Shown one piece after another: positions 45,221 through 52,919 of a stretch of DNA of 54,664 bases. The first letter of the stretch is position 1, and each line of letters begins with the position of its first letter. The stretch is taken from the NCBI GenBank assembly GCA_903883945.1, contig CAISCV010000245.1, positions 1 to 54,664 of the forward strand, given 5' to 3'. The position numbers and the translations under genes are program-made. The notes beneath the pieces are model-generated. The model worked only from the letters and a program-made list of their open reading frames with translations. It searched no databases and was not told the origin of the DNA. Origin of the DNA: an uncultured Chitinophagaceae bacterium (GTDB lineage Bacteria > Bacteroidota > Bacteroidia > Chitinophagales > Chitinophagaceae).

Positions 45221-45628
45221 TTACTCTCTGTAGCTTATAGATACTTTAGCAGTACCCTCATTCAACATACCAATAGCTGCAGCGGCAGCTTTACTTAAGT
45301 CGATGATGCGTCCAACAACAAAGGGACCTCTGTCATTGATGCGCACAATTACCGATTTCCAATTCCCAAGATTAGTCACTTTTACCTTTGTTCCAAATGG
45401 AAGTTTCTTGTGTGCAGCCGTGTATCTGGCATTACTAAAAGATTCGCCATTGGAGGTAGGACGACCATTAAATTTATCGGAGTAATAGGAGGCATATCCA
45501 ATCTCATTCCTTAACTTTCCACTACCACTTAATGTAGTTTCTGGAATTGTTTTTCGATGGCAAGCACTCAAAAAAAGTACTAGCCCAATAAAAAGAATAA
45601 ACTTTTTGGCAGAAAGAAGCTTTTGCAT
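45221..45628 (-). CDS. rlpA: RlpA-like septal ring lytic transglycosylase
   Basis: The 135-residue lipoprotein has a lipobox (LVLFLSACHRK) and a double-psi beta-barrel of the RlpA type (EIGYASYYSDKFNGRPTSNG, FSNARYTAAHKKLPFGTKVK, VRINDRGPFVVGRIIDLSKA). RlpA cleaves peptidoglycan glycan strands lacking stem peptides at division sites in some bacteria. The SPOR domain found in E. coli RlpA is absent, as in many short homologues. It lies 26 bp downstream of the YwqE-like gene on the same strand. Confidence 0.9.
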   Translation of the reverse strand: MQKLLSAKKFILFIGLVLFLSACHRKTIPETTLSGSGKLRNEIGYASYYSDKFNGRPTSNGESFSNARYTAAHKKLPFGTKVKVTNLGNWKSVIVRINDRGPFVVGRIIDLSKAAAAAIGMLNEGTAKVSISYRE

Positions 45629-45654
45629 TGTTGTATTGTTGGTTGAAGGGCAAG

Positions 45655-46401
45655 TTAGAATAAGCTTATGTTTTGCAAATTGGCATTCTTTACCAGGTTA
45701 TAAAAATCTTTAGTCGCAACAAATGCTTTGGTTGCTGCAAGATGCGTATCGTGGTGCATATCGGTTCCAATAAAATCTACCATACCCAAACTAAGTAGTT
45801 TCTCGGCTATTTTCTTTATTTCTTTTCCATAATAGCCCGACAAAGACAAGAGATTTAACTGAAACAAAACTTGTCTGTCTTTCAATTCTTCGTATTTCTC
45901 AAAGTTGCCATGATAGAAATTGTATCTCTCCGGATGAGCCAAAATCGGACGATAGCCTGCCATTTGCAAATCGAAAATAACTTTTAATAGGTTATTAGAT
46001 TCAGCCAGATACGACATCTCAATTAGAATATTATTGTTGCCAAAAGTTAACAATTCTTCTTTTTCTGTTACCATTCGCTCAAACTCATCATCAACCATAT
46101 ATTCTGCTGCGGCATCAAGTACTACAGGAACTTCTGCTTCTGCTAACGCATTTCTAGCAATCTCAAGAGCAGCATGTATACTTTTAGGCGTATTGTTATG
46201 AACTCCATTTAAAATATGAGGTGTACAGATAAGTTTTTTATACCCTATTGCGTGTAATTCTTTTACAAATTCTACAGTTTGATCAACTGTTTTCAAGCCA
46301 TCATCAATGCCCGGAAGAAGATGGGAATGCATATCTACACCCAAAAAAGAAAGGTCGGGGGTAACTGTTTGTTTTTTAAAAAATGAAAAAGCCATACGCA
46401 A
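45655..46401 (-). CDS. CpsB/YwqE-type PHP phosphotyrosine phosphatase
   Basis: The 248-residue protein has PHP-domain metal motifs: VDMHSHLLPGIDDG, LICTPHILNGVH, AEYMVDDEFE, PILAHPERYNFYH and FIGTDMHHDTHLA. This group (CpsB, Wzb-like YwqE) dephosphorylates bacterial tyrosine kinases that control capsule and exopolysaccharide export. No kinase or polysaccharide cluster is in the window, so the partner is not known. It is likely to share a transcript with rlpA. The start lies 265 bp from the divergent SAM riboswitch. Confidence 0.9.
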   Translation of the reverse strand: MRMAFSFFKKQTVTPDLSFLGVDMHSHLLPGIDDGLKTVDQTVEFVKELHAIGYKKLICTPHILNGVHNNTPKSIHAALEIARNALAEAEVPVVLDAAAEYMVDDEFERMVTEKEELLTFGNNNILIEMSYLAESNNLLKVIFDLQMAGYRPILAHPERYNFYHGNFEKYEELKDRQVLFQLNLLSLSGYYGKEIKKIAEKLLSLGMVDFIGTDMHHDTHLAATKAFVATKDFYNLVKNANLQNISLF

Positions 46402-46616
46402 ATATCTTAAAAAAATAATTGCCGCAGTAATAAATTAGCAGACTTATAGCTGAGTTAGCCCTTTTCATTATCATTAAACGGAAAACTTATTTCAAATAAG
46501 CACTTGTAGTTTCCCAATTAAGTGAGTTCACGCAGGCAATAAACGGCGTGAATTAGGTCATTAACCATTTTTATACGCTTGTAAATGCCATAAAAGTCCG
46601 ATTAAATCAATTTCTA

Positions 46617-46649
46617 TTTGGAAGTTTACAATTTCTACCTATACATTTG
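46617..46649 (+). promoter_or_regulatory. promoter of the SAM-I riboswitch / metX transcript
   Basis: TTTG (46617-46620) and TACATTTG (46642-46649) are a full Bacteroidota -33/-7 pair with a 21-bp spacer. RNA should start at about 46655, a dozen bases before the aptamer. Confidence 0.75.
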
Positions 46650-46666
46650 CAGCAGTTCTTATTATT

Positions 46667-46777
46667 ACTTATCAAGAAAGGCAGAGGGATTTGGCCCGAT
46701 GAAGCCTTGGCAACCCAAACAGGTACACGCTTGTTTAGAAGGTGCCAACTCCACCCCCAATCAGGGGAGAGATAAGT
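46667..46777 (+). promoter_or_regulatory. SAM-I (S-box) riboswitch aptamer
   Basis: P1 is formed by ACTTATC (46667-46673) and GATAAGT (46771-46777), a perfect 7-bp match. Between them are the conserved S-box blocks: AGAGGGATTTGGCCCGATGA, GCCTTGGCAACC, and AGGTGCCAACTCC followed by the GGGGAGA before P1. SAM binding should stabilise P1 and turn off the downstream gene. It lies 174 bp upstream of metX, which fits methionine control. An intrinsic terminator follows at 46832. Confidence 0.94.
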
Positions 46778-46831
46778 CAGTGCTGGTTTATACATTTATT
46801 GAAAACTCCTCTTGATTTCTATAATATTAAT

Positions 46832-46866
46832 AGCCCGTCTGATTTATTTCGGACGGGCTTTTTTTA
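46832..46866 (+). terminator. terminator of the SAM-I expression platform
   Basis: AGCCCGTC (46832-46839) pairs with GACGGGCT (46852-46859) over 8 bp, followed by a T run to about 46866. It lies between the SAM-I aptamer and metX. P1's ATCAAGA (46671-46677) can alternatively pair with TCTTGAT (46810-46816) just upstream of this hairpin, which offers a possible route to a switch. Confidence 0.85.
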
Positions 46867-46882
46867 TTTGATGCAGGTTAAT

Positions 46883-46903
46883 GGTTACTACACACCTGTA
46901 ACC
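46883..46903 (+). repeat. GGTTAC/GTAACC intergenic hairpin before metX
   Basis: GGTTAC (46883-46888) and GTAACC (46898-46903) form a 6-bp stem, followed by TGTAACTTGTAAC words. This is the same word set as at 4656-4714, here between the riboswitch terminator and metX. Confidence 0.45.
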
Positions 46904-46950
46904 TGTAACTTGTAACGCGCTACCTCCACGCCATTCTTTTATTATTAAAC

Positions 46951-47985
46951 ATGTCGAAGATTTTTAAACACGAGGGATTATTTGAGTTAGAAAGTGGCAA
47001 AAGCGTAAGAGACCTTCATTTGTCATACACCACTATAGGCACGTTGAATGAACAGAAAGACAATGTTATTTGGGTATTTCATGCACTTACAGCCAATGAC
47101 AACCCTGTCGAATGGTGGCCCGGCTTGGTTGGAGAAGGATTTTTATTTACGCCAGAAAAGTACTTTATTGTTTGTGTCAATACACCGGGTAGTTGCTATG
47201 GCAGCATTGGGCCTTTGGAAATGAATGAAGAAACGGGTAAGCCCTTTTACCACCATTTCCCTTGGTTTACAACCCGTGACATGATAAAGGCCTATCAATT
47301 ATTGAAGAAAGAGTTAGGAATTACCAAAATAAAGCTTGGCTTAGGAGGTTCTATGGGCGGACAACAACTGTTGGAATGGGCAATTGATGAGCCCGATCTG
47401 TTCGAAAACATCATACCTATTGCCACCAATGCAAAACATTCTGCTTGGGGCATTGCCTTTAATGCTTCACAAAGAATGTGCATAGAACACGATCATACCT
47501 GGCACGAAGAACACCCCCATGCTGGTTTACAGGGGATGAAAACGGCAAGAAGTATTGCCTTGATCAGCTATCGCAATCATGATACTTACGAACACTTTCA
47601 ACATGGTATCACCGACAAAACGGCTACACACCCCGTTGACGAACAAATATTTAAAGCAGAGACCTACCAAAAGTACCAGGGAGAAAAGCTAGCGAAAAGA
47701 TTTAATGCCTTTAGCTACTATTTCCTAAGCAAAGGAATGGATAGCCATAATGTAGGCAGGGGCAGGGTCTCTATTAAAGCCGCGTTAAAACAAATTAAAG
47801 CAAAAGCACTCGTAATAGGAATCTCTACCGATTTATTGTTTCCATTACAAGAGCAAGCCTTCATAGCACAACACATTCCAGATGGAAAACATACGGTAAT
47901 TGAATCATTATATGGTCACGATGGTTTCTTATTGGAATATGAGCAGATAGAAAAAAGCATAAAGGAGTTTATGGGCGATTTGTAA
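46951..47985 (+). CDS. metX: homoserine O-acetyltransferase family protein MetX
   Basis: MetX (alpha/beta hydrolase) acetylates homoserine as the first committed step of methionine synthesis in bacteria with O-acetyl intermediates. The 344-residue protein has the nucleophile elbow in LGLGGSMGGQQLLEWA (Ser in GSMGG), the Asp in IGISTDLLFPLQEQ and the His in YGHDGFLLEY. NDNPVEWWPGLVGEG and CVNTPGSCYGSIGP are family blocks. Some homologues use succinyl-CoA, which cannot be told here. Its leader carries a SAM-I riboswitch and terminator, so it should be repressed when SAM is plentiful. Confidence 0.93.
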   Translation: MSKIFKHEGLFELESGKSVRDLHLSYTTIGTLNEQKDNVIWVFHALTANDNPVEWWPGLVGEGFLFTPEKYFIVCVNTPGSCYGSIGPLEMNEETGKPFYHHFPWFTTRDMIKAYQLLKKELGITKIKLGLGGSMGGQQLLEWAIDEPDLFENIIPIATNAKHSAWGIAFNASQRMCIEHDHTWHEEHPHAGLQGMKTARSIALISYRNHDTYEHFQHGITDKTATHPVDEQIFKAETYQKYQGEKLAKRFNAFSYYFLSKGMDSHNVGRGRVSIKAALKQIKAKALVIGISTDLLFPLQEQAFIAQHIPDGKHTVIESLYGHDGFLLEYEQIEKSIKEFMGDL

Positions 47986-48079
47986 AATAGGAAAGGAATA
48001 CCCAATGGTGTAGCTGTTTGTTTTTAAAACCTTAACAATAATTAACAATTAGTCTCTTTACCAGCGTCACTAATTGGGA

Positions 48080-48087
48080 TATGTTTG
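48080..48087 (+). promoter_or_regulatory. putative -7 box of the universal stress protein gene
   Basis: TATGTTTG matches TAnnTTTG and lies 49 bp before the ATG of the UspA-like gene. Confidence 0.4.
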
Positions 48088-48136
48088 TAGACGAATTACA
48101 ATTTTGTAAAAAACATACATATCAAACAGCTTCGCC

Positions 48137-48553
48137 ATGTCATTAATTAAACACATTCTTTGTGCAGTAGATTATTCAAACACCTCTTCGTATGCTTTTG
48201 AATATGCCTACGACACTGCCCTTATCAGAAATGCTTCACTTACTGTAGTTCACGTAGTTGGTGCACACGAAGAAATGTCTTCAGTATCTTTCAAACAGAT
48301 AGAAGATGAGTTAGCCAATTGGGTTGATGAAAGGAACCCAAGCAAAATCAATGTGAAACAAGAAATAGTTTTTGGTATTCCTTATGTTCAGATTCTGCAA
48401 TTGGTAGCAGATATAAAACCCGACCTAGTAGTGTTGGGAAACAAAGGACACAACATTCATGAACACTTCTTTATTGGCCACGTAGCCGAAAAAGTGCTTC
48501 ACAATACCGACTTACCCGTTTTACTGATTAAAGCCCCGGTAGAAAAGAAATAA
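48137..48553 (+). CDS. universal stress protein, UspA family
   Basis: The 138-residue single-domain protein begins IKHILCAVDYSNTSSYAFEY, with the nucleotide-binding D in AVDYS. The ATP-binding glycine loop is near the end (GNKGHNIHEHFFIGHVAEKV, G-x2-G...-x(n)-G-x-V-A-E; the usual second GS is partly altered to GH). Such proteins accumulate under starvation or stress and may bind ATP. It is a single-copy short form, convergent with the CLC gene. Confidence 0.88.
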   Translation: MSLIKHILCAVDYSNTSSYAFEYAYDTALIRNASLTVVHVVGAHEEMSSVSFKQIEDELANWVDERNPSKINVKQEIVFGIPYVQILQLVADIKPDLVVLGNKGHNIHEHFFIGHVAEKVLHNTDLPVLLIKAPVEKK

Positions 48554-48636
48554 GCATTATCTGATTAATAACACTATATCGGTACAATTCACGTAATCCG
48601 TGTGTAACTGCTCTATGGAGGCGAAGGGGAATCAAA

Positions 48637-49965
48637 TTACTTGTCCCTTCTCCTCTCCCTGATATCTTTCAAGGTCTGGTTGGCATCATGACTAAGTGTT
48701 TGAACCTTCGCCTCACCAACAACTTGCTTTTGATAAATACTGTTGTGTCCCGACAAAAGGTAAGATACCACACAAGCAATTGCCACATAAACACCGCAAT
48801 TACTCCCAAACAATTCCATCGCCATTATACTGCAAGCCAAAGGCGTATTGGTTGCCCCAGCAAATACCGCTACAAAACCCATCCCTGCCAGCAACCCTGT
48901 GGGTAATGGAACAAAATAAGACAAGGCATTGCCCAATGCAGCACCAATAAAGAACAACGGCGTTACCTCTCCTCCCTTAAACCCTGCTGCCAAGGTAAGA
49001 ATAGTAAAAGCCATCTTCAAAGCAAAATCATAAGGTGGTAAGTGTTCTCCAAAAGAAGCTAAAATAGTAGGGATACCCAACCCGATATATTTAGTAGTAC
49101 CAATTGCCCAAACAGCCAATGCAACAATGACACCCCCAACTACAGGACGAAAGGGTGGATAGGCAATAATTGATTTAAAAACCGAAGTCATATAATGAAT
49201 GAGCTTACTGAAACTAGCAGCACACAATCCAAAAGCGACGCCTGCAAGGATAGCATATAATAAATTAAGTGCACTGATAGCAGGTACAATGTTTATCTCA
49301 TAGTGGGTGTGATACGTATTCCAACCTTTAGTTACCAAGTCGGCAATGATAGCTGTGGCAAAGGCAGGAAAGATGGCATCATACTTTAATCGCCCTATTA
49401 AAAAGACCTCCAGACCAAAGATCGCACCTGCCAATGGCGTACCGAATACCGAACCAAAGCCACCAGCAATAGAACTGATCAATAATATCTTACGCTCACT
49501 TTCAGTTAGCCTGAATGGTTTGCTGAACTGATCTGCAATAACACCTGCCATCTGCAAAGCAGTACCCTCACGTCCGGCTGAGCCCCCTAATAAATGGGTA
49601 ACCATTGTACCTATATAAACAAAAGGAGCCATCCGGAACGGGATAATTTCTTTGGGGTTGTGTATAGTATCAATCAACAGGTTATTACCTGCTTCTATGT
49701 CTTTACCAAGATATTTATACAGCAAACCAATGGCGAAACCCCCAATTGGCAACAAAGCAATAAGCCACAAGTGCGATTCTCGGAACTTAGTCACCCAATC
49801 TAGCGATTGCAAGAAGCCGGCAGAAGCAGTACCTATACAAGTGCCTGTAATTGTACAGATAAGTAACCATTTAAGAATGTAAGGCGTAGCGGCATATTGC
49901 TGAAAGAAAAGGTGGAAGTGTTGTACTAGCTTTTTAGCTGTGGACTTTTCTGTATTGTTTGTCAT
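48637..49965 (-). CDS. CLC-F type fluoride/proton antiporter (voltage-gated chloride channel family)
   Basis: The CLC family membrane protein has 442 residues from the ATG at 49963-49965. A longer frame starts at 50013, but its ATG lies inside the riboswitch. The anion pathway motifs are altered as in fluoride exporters: GGSAGREGTALQMAG (gating E133, GREGT where chloride types have GREGP) and EAGNNLLID in place of GSGIP. The GGEVTPLFFIGAALG motif is also present. In CLC-F proteins these changes give fluoride over chloride selectivity and proton coupling. A fluoride riboswitch in its leader makes the fluoride role the leading reading. Confidence 0.88.
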   Translation of the reverse strand: MTNNTEKSTAKKLVQHFHLFFQQYAATPYILKWLLICTITGTCIGTASAGFLQSLDWVTKFRESHLWLIALLPIGGFAIGLLYKYLGKDIEAGNNLLIDTIHNPKEIIPFRMAPFVYIGTMVTHLLGGSAGREGTALQMAGVIADQFSKPFRLTESERKILLISSIAGGFGSVFGTPLAGAIFGLEVFLIGRLKYDAIFPAFATAIIADLVTKGWNTYHTHYEINIVPAISALNLLYAILAGVAFGLCAASFSKLIHYMTSVFKSIIAYPPFRPVVGGVIVALAVWAIGTTKYIGLGIPTILASFGEHLPPYDFALKMAFTILTLAAGFKGGEVTPLFFIGAALGNALSYFVPLPTGLLAGMGFVAVFAGATNTPLACSIMAMELFGSNCGVYVAIACVVSYLLSGHNSIYQKQVVGEAKVQTLSHDANQTLKDIRERRRDK

Positions 49966-50000
49966 AAATTCCCTGATTAAATGTTGCTTTTTACATTCAA

Positions 50001-50058
50001 AACCAGGCGCCATCAGCTTTTTAGGGCGGTTCGATTAGGAAGACACCATTTCCTTTTT
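50001..50058 (-). promoter_or_regulatory. fluoride riboswitch (crcB motif)
   Basis: On the minus strand from 50058: AGGAAATGG, TGTCTTCCT, then CGAACCGCCC, TAAAAA and GCTGATGGCGCCTGG. AGGAA/TTCCT form P1. GGTGTC pairs with GGCGCC as the pseudoknot (two G-U pairs), and the invariant GCTGATG block is present. The layout matches the known Thermotoga fluoride aptamer. It is 36 bases upstream of the CLC ATG, and a TATGTTTG -7 box lies 10 bases before it. An ATG inside it (GCTGATGG) is why a gene caller extends the ORF. Confidence 0.88.
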
Positions 50059-50068
50059 AGTAAGGGTA

Positions 50069-50076
50069 CAAACATA
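50069..50076 (-). promoter_or_regulatory. -7 box of the fluoride-riboswitch transcript
   Basis: The minus strand reads TATGTTTG, matching TAnnTTTG. RNA would start a few bases before the riboswitch. No clear -33 TTTG is seen. Confidence 0.5.
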
Positions 50077-50431
50077 AGAATTGTTTTTTATTTTGATACT
50101 TTCCTGTTTAACCCAGTTTACGCAATAGACTCGAAATGAAATTCACAAGTATAAAAAAGACAAGTCTTTATACAGAATTTTTTACTGAATATATAATAAA
50201 TTACGTTGAAGTCAAACAAATCAAGTAAAAGCTAGTGTTTGAAGTAGTTGTGGATTGTAATAGAGTCCTATTGCCTAATCTGGGTTAAATGTTCTGTATC
50301 AGGCTCTATCCAACTATTCATATCGGACTTGCTTTTTAGTTGCGTACAAACTCTTTACGCTACAAAGCAACTTTAAAATTCAAGCAAATAATTATTTCCA
50401 TAGCTTGCGCCTCAATTTAACTATCTATTCA
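50077..50431. other. 355-bp divergent intergenic region
   Basis: AT-rich sequence between the CLC and WYL genes. I see no ORF, repeat or RNA structure apart from the CLC promoter at its left end. Confidence 0.35.
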
Positions 50432-51448
50432 ATGGAAGTAAATACCAAACTAAAAGCATTTAGAATACACTTTATTGAAGGTTGTTTAAGAAACAACAAA
50501 CTAGACTATACTAAGGAAATGATATTACAAGACCTTAATGAAGCTATCTCAAAAGAGTTTAATACCGATAAGCAAATAGCAAGCAGAACTTTTAATGACG
50601 ACTGGAAATATATAAAAGACGCTCTAGAAGATAATGGGTTTGCACTTAACAGTTGGAAAAAGGGGAAACAGGTTTACTACCGTTACAGCGATGTTGATTT
50701 TTCATTTAACGATGCCTCTTTAACAAAAAAGGAAATCGGCAAGTTGGTTGATGCAGTAAAACTATTGCAGCAAATAAAAGGCGTAGACCAGAATGAAGAG
50801 CTCACTGAAATAGTACAAAAACTAGATTCCCAAATAAAATATCACCGTAACAAAGACGCTTCTGCAATAAGTTTCCAACAGACACAGGCGGCAGAGGGCT
50901 ATCAGTTTGTTGATGACTTATATGAGGCCATTATAGAACAAAATGTATTGGAAATTACTTACCAACCCTTTAACCAAGAGGCAGAAACGAAAACGATACA
51001 CCCCTATCATTTAAGACAATACAATAATCGTTGGTTTCTATTCGGATATGATGAAGTAAGAAATGCTGTATCTACACTTGCCTTAGACCGTTGAACGAAG
51101 AAGCCAAAGGCTATAAGCAAAGCCTATCAATCTGCGGAAGGGCTATTTGATGCGGCTAGCCATTTCAAAAACATTATTGGTGTTACCCGTTTTGAAGGTG
51201 CGCCTGTAGAAGAAATAAAATTAGTATTTGCCATTAAACGTGCACCATATATTATTACGAAACCCATACACGAAACACAGAAACCCAATCCGTTACAAGA
51301 TGGAAGACTTGAAGTAACCTTACAACTAAGTATCAATAATGAATTAAAACAATTGATACTAAGCTTTGGGGCAGATGTAAAGGTGATTGCACCTGAATCT
51401 TTAAAAATATTTGTAAGAGAGCAAACAGAAGAGATGTTGTTATTATAA
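50432..51448 (+). pseudogene. WYL domain regulator interrupted by an in-frame TGA
   Basis: From ATG 50432 (a TTG start 9 codons earlier is less likely) the frame reads an N-terminal winged-HTH-like part (LKAFRIHFIEGCLRNNKLDY) and the WYL domain (DDLYEAIIEQNVLEITYQPF, HPYHLRQYNNRWFLFGYDE, STLALDR). It stops at TGA 51092-51094. The same frame then stays open for 117 codons to TAA 51446-51448 and encodes the missing C-terminal extension (KAISKAYQSAEGLFD, HFKNIIGVTRFEG, LILSFGADVKVIAPESL, FVREQTEEML). WYL regulators often sit next to defence genes, and a PD-(D/E)XK gene follows. The short form would lose its dimer/ligand C-terminal part. Confidence 0.75.
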
Positions 51449-51457
51449 AAGCTAGGT

Positions 51458-52483
51458 TTATTCCGTTTCAAGTTTCTTAAGTTGATTTTCTAGTTGTTCA
51501 ACAGTAGGAAACCCACTTTCCAAATCCTTGGGCAAGGCTTGTAAGAGCAAGTACTCAATTATTCCTATAGGTTTTTGTATGTCTCTTAGTGAATATTCTG
51601 CTTCGATTTTGTCTTTGGATTTACAAAGAATTAATCCAATACTTGCTCCATCGGTTGAATGTTTTAGTTGCGTATCAATTGCAGAAAGATAGAAATTTAG
51701 TTTACCAGCATATTCTGGTTTAAACTTTCCTGCTTTAAGTTCAATTACTACAAAACATCTCAGATGTAAATGATAAAAAAGCAAATCTATAAAGTATTCA
51801 TTAGCTCCAACAAGGATTGCGTATTGTCGCCCAACAAACGAAAAGCCTTTACCCATTTCTATAAGAAATCGCGTTATATGCTGCATCATCGCACTCTCTA
51901 TTTCTCTTTCAATGGCGTCATTTTCTAAACCAAGAAAATCGAAGTTGTAGGGGTTTCGAATTGTTTCAGTAGCTAATTGTGATTGAATAGATGGAAGTGT
52001 TTCGACAAAGTTGTTAATTGATTTTCCTTTGGAATGGTAATAGTTATTATTTATCTGCACCTCCAATGTATCTCGTGCCCATCCATTTTCTACAATAGCT
52101 TGTGCATAGAATAGTGCTTCTTTTAAATCTTTTATTTTAGAAATAATGAGTCGATTATGCCCCCAAGGAATTTGTGCCACAGCCTGTGGCACAAATTCGG
52201 AATGTACAGAATAGAATAAAAACCATTGACGAATGGCATACAAGTTTCGCTTAGAAAAACCATTAATCGAAGGAAATGATAGTTTCAAGTCGATAGATAA
52301 CTGTTCCAATATTCCATCTCCCCAACCACCCTCTTGCTGCTTTATAACGATAGCTTTGCCTAAGTCCCAATATAACTCCAATAATTCTTTATTGATTGCT
52401 ACTGAAGTTCTAAGTTGTGCAGATTTTATTTTAAGTTTTATAAGTTCAAACCAAGCATTGTAATTCTCGCTTTGTATGTTCAT
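51458..52483 (-). CDS. YhcG-type PD-(D/E)XK nuclease domain protein (DUF1016)
   Basis: The 341-residue protein has the DUF1016 N-terminal helical domain (LLELYWDLGKAIVIKQQEGG, GFSKRNLYAIRQWFLFY, PWGHNRLIISKIKDLKEALF) and the YhcG C-terminal nuclease core (EYFIDLLFYHLHLRCFVVIE followed by LKAGKFKPEYAGKLNFYLSA). D of FIDLLF and E-x-K of VIELKAG are the catalytic acids and lysine. SIGLILCKSKDKIEAEYSL ends the core. These proteins are accessory genes often near restriction-modification or toxin genes; the target is unknown. Its ATG overlaps the stop of a tiny upstream ORF (ATGA), so the two are probably translationally coupled. Confidence 0.9.
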   Translation of the reverse strand: MNIQSENYNAWFELIKLKIKSAQLRTSVAINKELLELYWDLGKAIVIKQQEGGWGDGILEQLSIDLKLSFPSINGFSKRNLYAIRQWFLFYSVHSEFVPQAVAQIPWGHNRLIISKIKDLKEALFYAQAIVENGWARDTLEVQINNNYYHSKGKSINNFVETLPSIQSQLATETIRNPYNFDFLGLENDAIEREIESAMMQHITRFLIEMGKGFSFVGRQYAILVGANEYFIDLLFYHLHLRCFVVIELKAGKFKPEYAGKLNFYLSAIDTQLKHSTDGASIGLILCKSKDKIEAEYSLRDIQKPIGIIEYLLLQALPKDLESGFPTVEQLENQLKKLETE

Positions 52484-52629
52484 GGTATTTGATTAATATC
52501 CTTTTGGTTGGTGGTTTTTATTTCGGAGACCCTATATTTTGCAAATACACTTCTTACAGCAGCGCCTATCCTCGACTTAGGAACAGACGTAACACGTCTT
52601 TTTGCTCTTTTTAAAGTTATCTCTGCCAT
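52480..52629 (-). CDS. small basic protein coupled to the YhcG-type gene
   Basis: A 49-residue frame starts at ATG 52627-52629 and ends in TGA 52480-52482, which overlaps the ATG of the nuclease gene (ATGA). It starts MAEITLKRAKRRVTSVPKSR and continues with a predicted helix (IGAAVRSVFAKYRVSEIKTT). Arg/Lys content is very high, so nucleic acid binding is plausible. I recognise no family. The four-base overlap with the nuclease ORF is the main evidence that it is real; the longer open frame on the opposite strand lacks such support. Confidence 0.58.
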   Translation of the reverse strand: MAEITLKRAKRRVTSVPKSRIGAAVRSVFAKYRVSEIKTTNQKDINQIP

Positions 52630-52819
52630 AAAAATGATTTTATATTCTAAAAATCGAATATATACTTTTAAACCGATTATTATTTTTATTCATCTGGGCG
52701 GTACTGTTAAAAATCTCCTTTCCCATTATTAAACCCTATTGCATTCTTTTTCTTTTGCTGAGAAAAGTCTTGCTCCTCCTGATTGTATATTTCTGTAAGC
52801 GTCATGGGGTGAGTGAGCG

Positions 52820-52919
52820 TAAGCTAAACACCACGTAGTGAGGCTTTTAGCTTAGCGTATTCCAGTTAAAAACTGGTTTGATTAAAAGGAACAAGTGACC
52901 AGCTATCGCTGAACACTTG
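52820..52919. repeat. cluster of three inverted repeats
   Basis: Three stem-loops follow each other: TAAGCTAAA/TTTAGCTTA (52820-52828 with 52846-52854), CCAGTT-AAA-AACTGG (52862-52876) and CAAGTG/CACTTG (52892-52897 with 52914-52919, with an inner AGC/GCT). The last overlaps the stop codon of the following gene. They may be a composite terminator or the remains of a mobile element. Otherwise 52630-52902 has no supported gene. Confidence 0.55.

Noticed and set aside
46618-46815. Plus-strand 65-codon ORF
   Set aside because: It runs through the SAM-I aptamer, whose conserved RNA sequence explains the region.
49966-50013. N-terminal extension of the CLC protein
   Set aside because: Its ATG is part of the fluoride riboswitch core (GCTGATGG), and the extra residues do not resemble a CLC N-terminus.
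51127-51471. Minus-strand 114-codon ORF
   Set aside because: It is antisense to the in-frame C-terminal remainder of the WYL gene, which has recognisable protein sequence.
52508-52732. Plus-strand 74-codon ORF
   Set aside because: It lies antisense to the small ORF that overlaps the YhcG start by ATGA; its composition is not protein-like and it has no supporting context.
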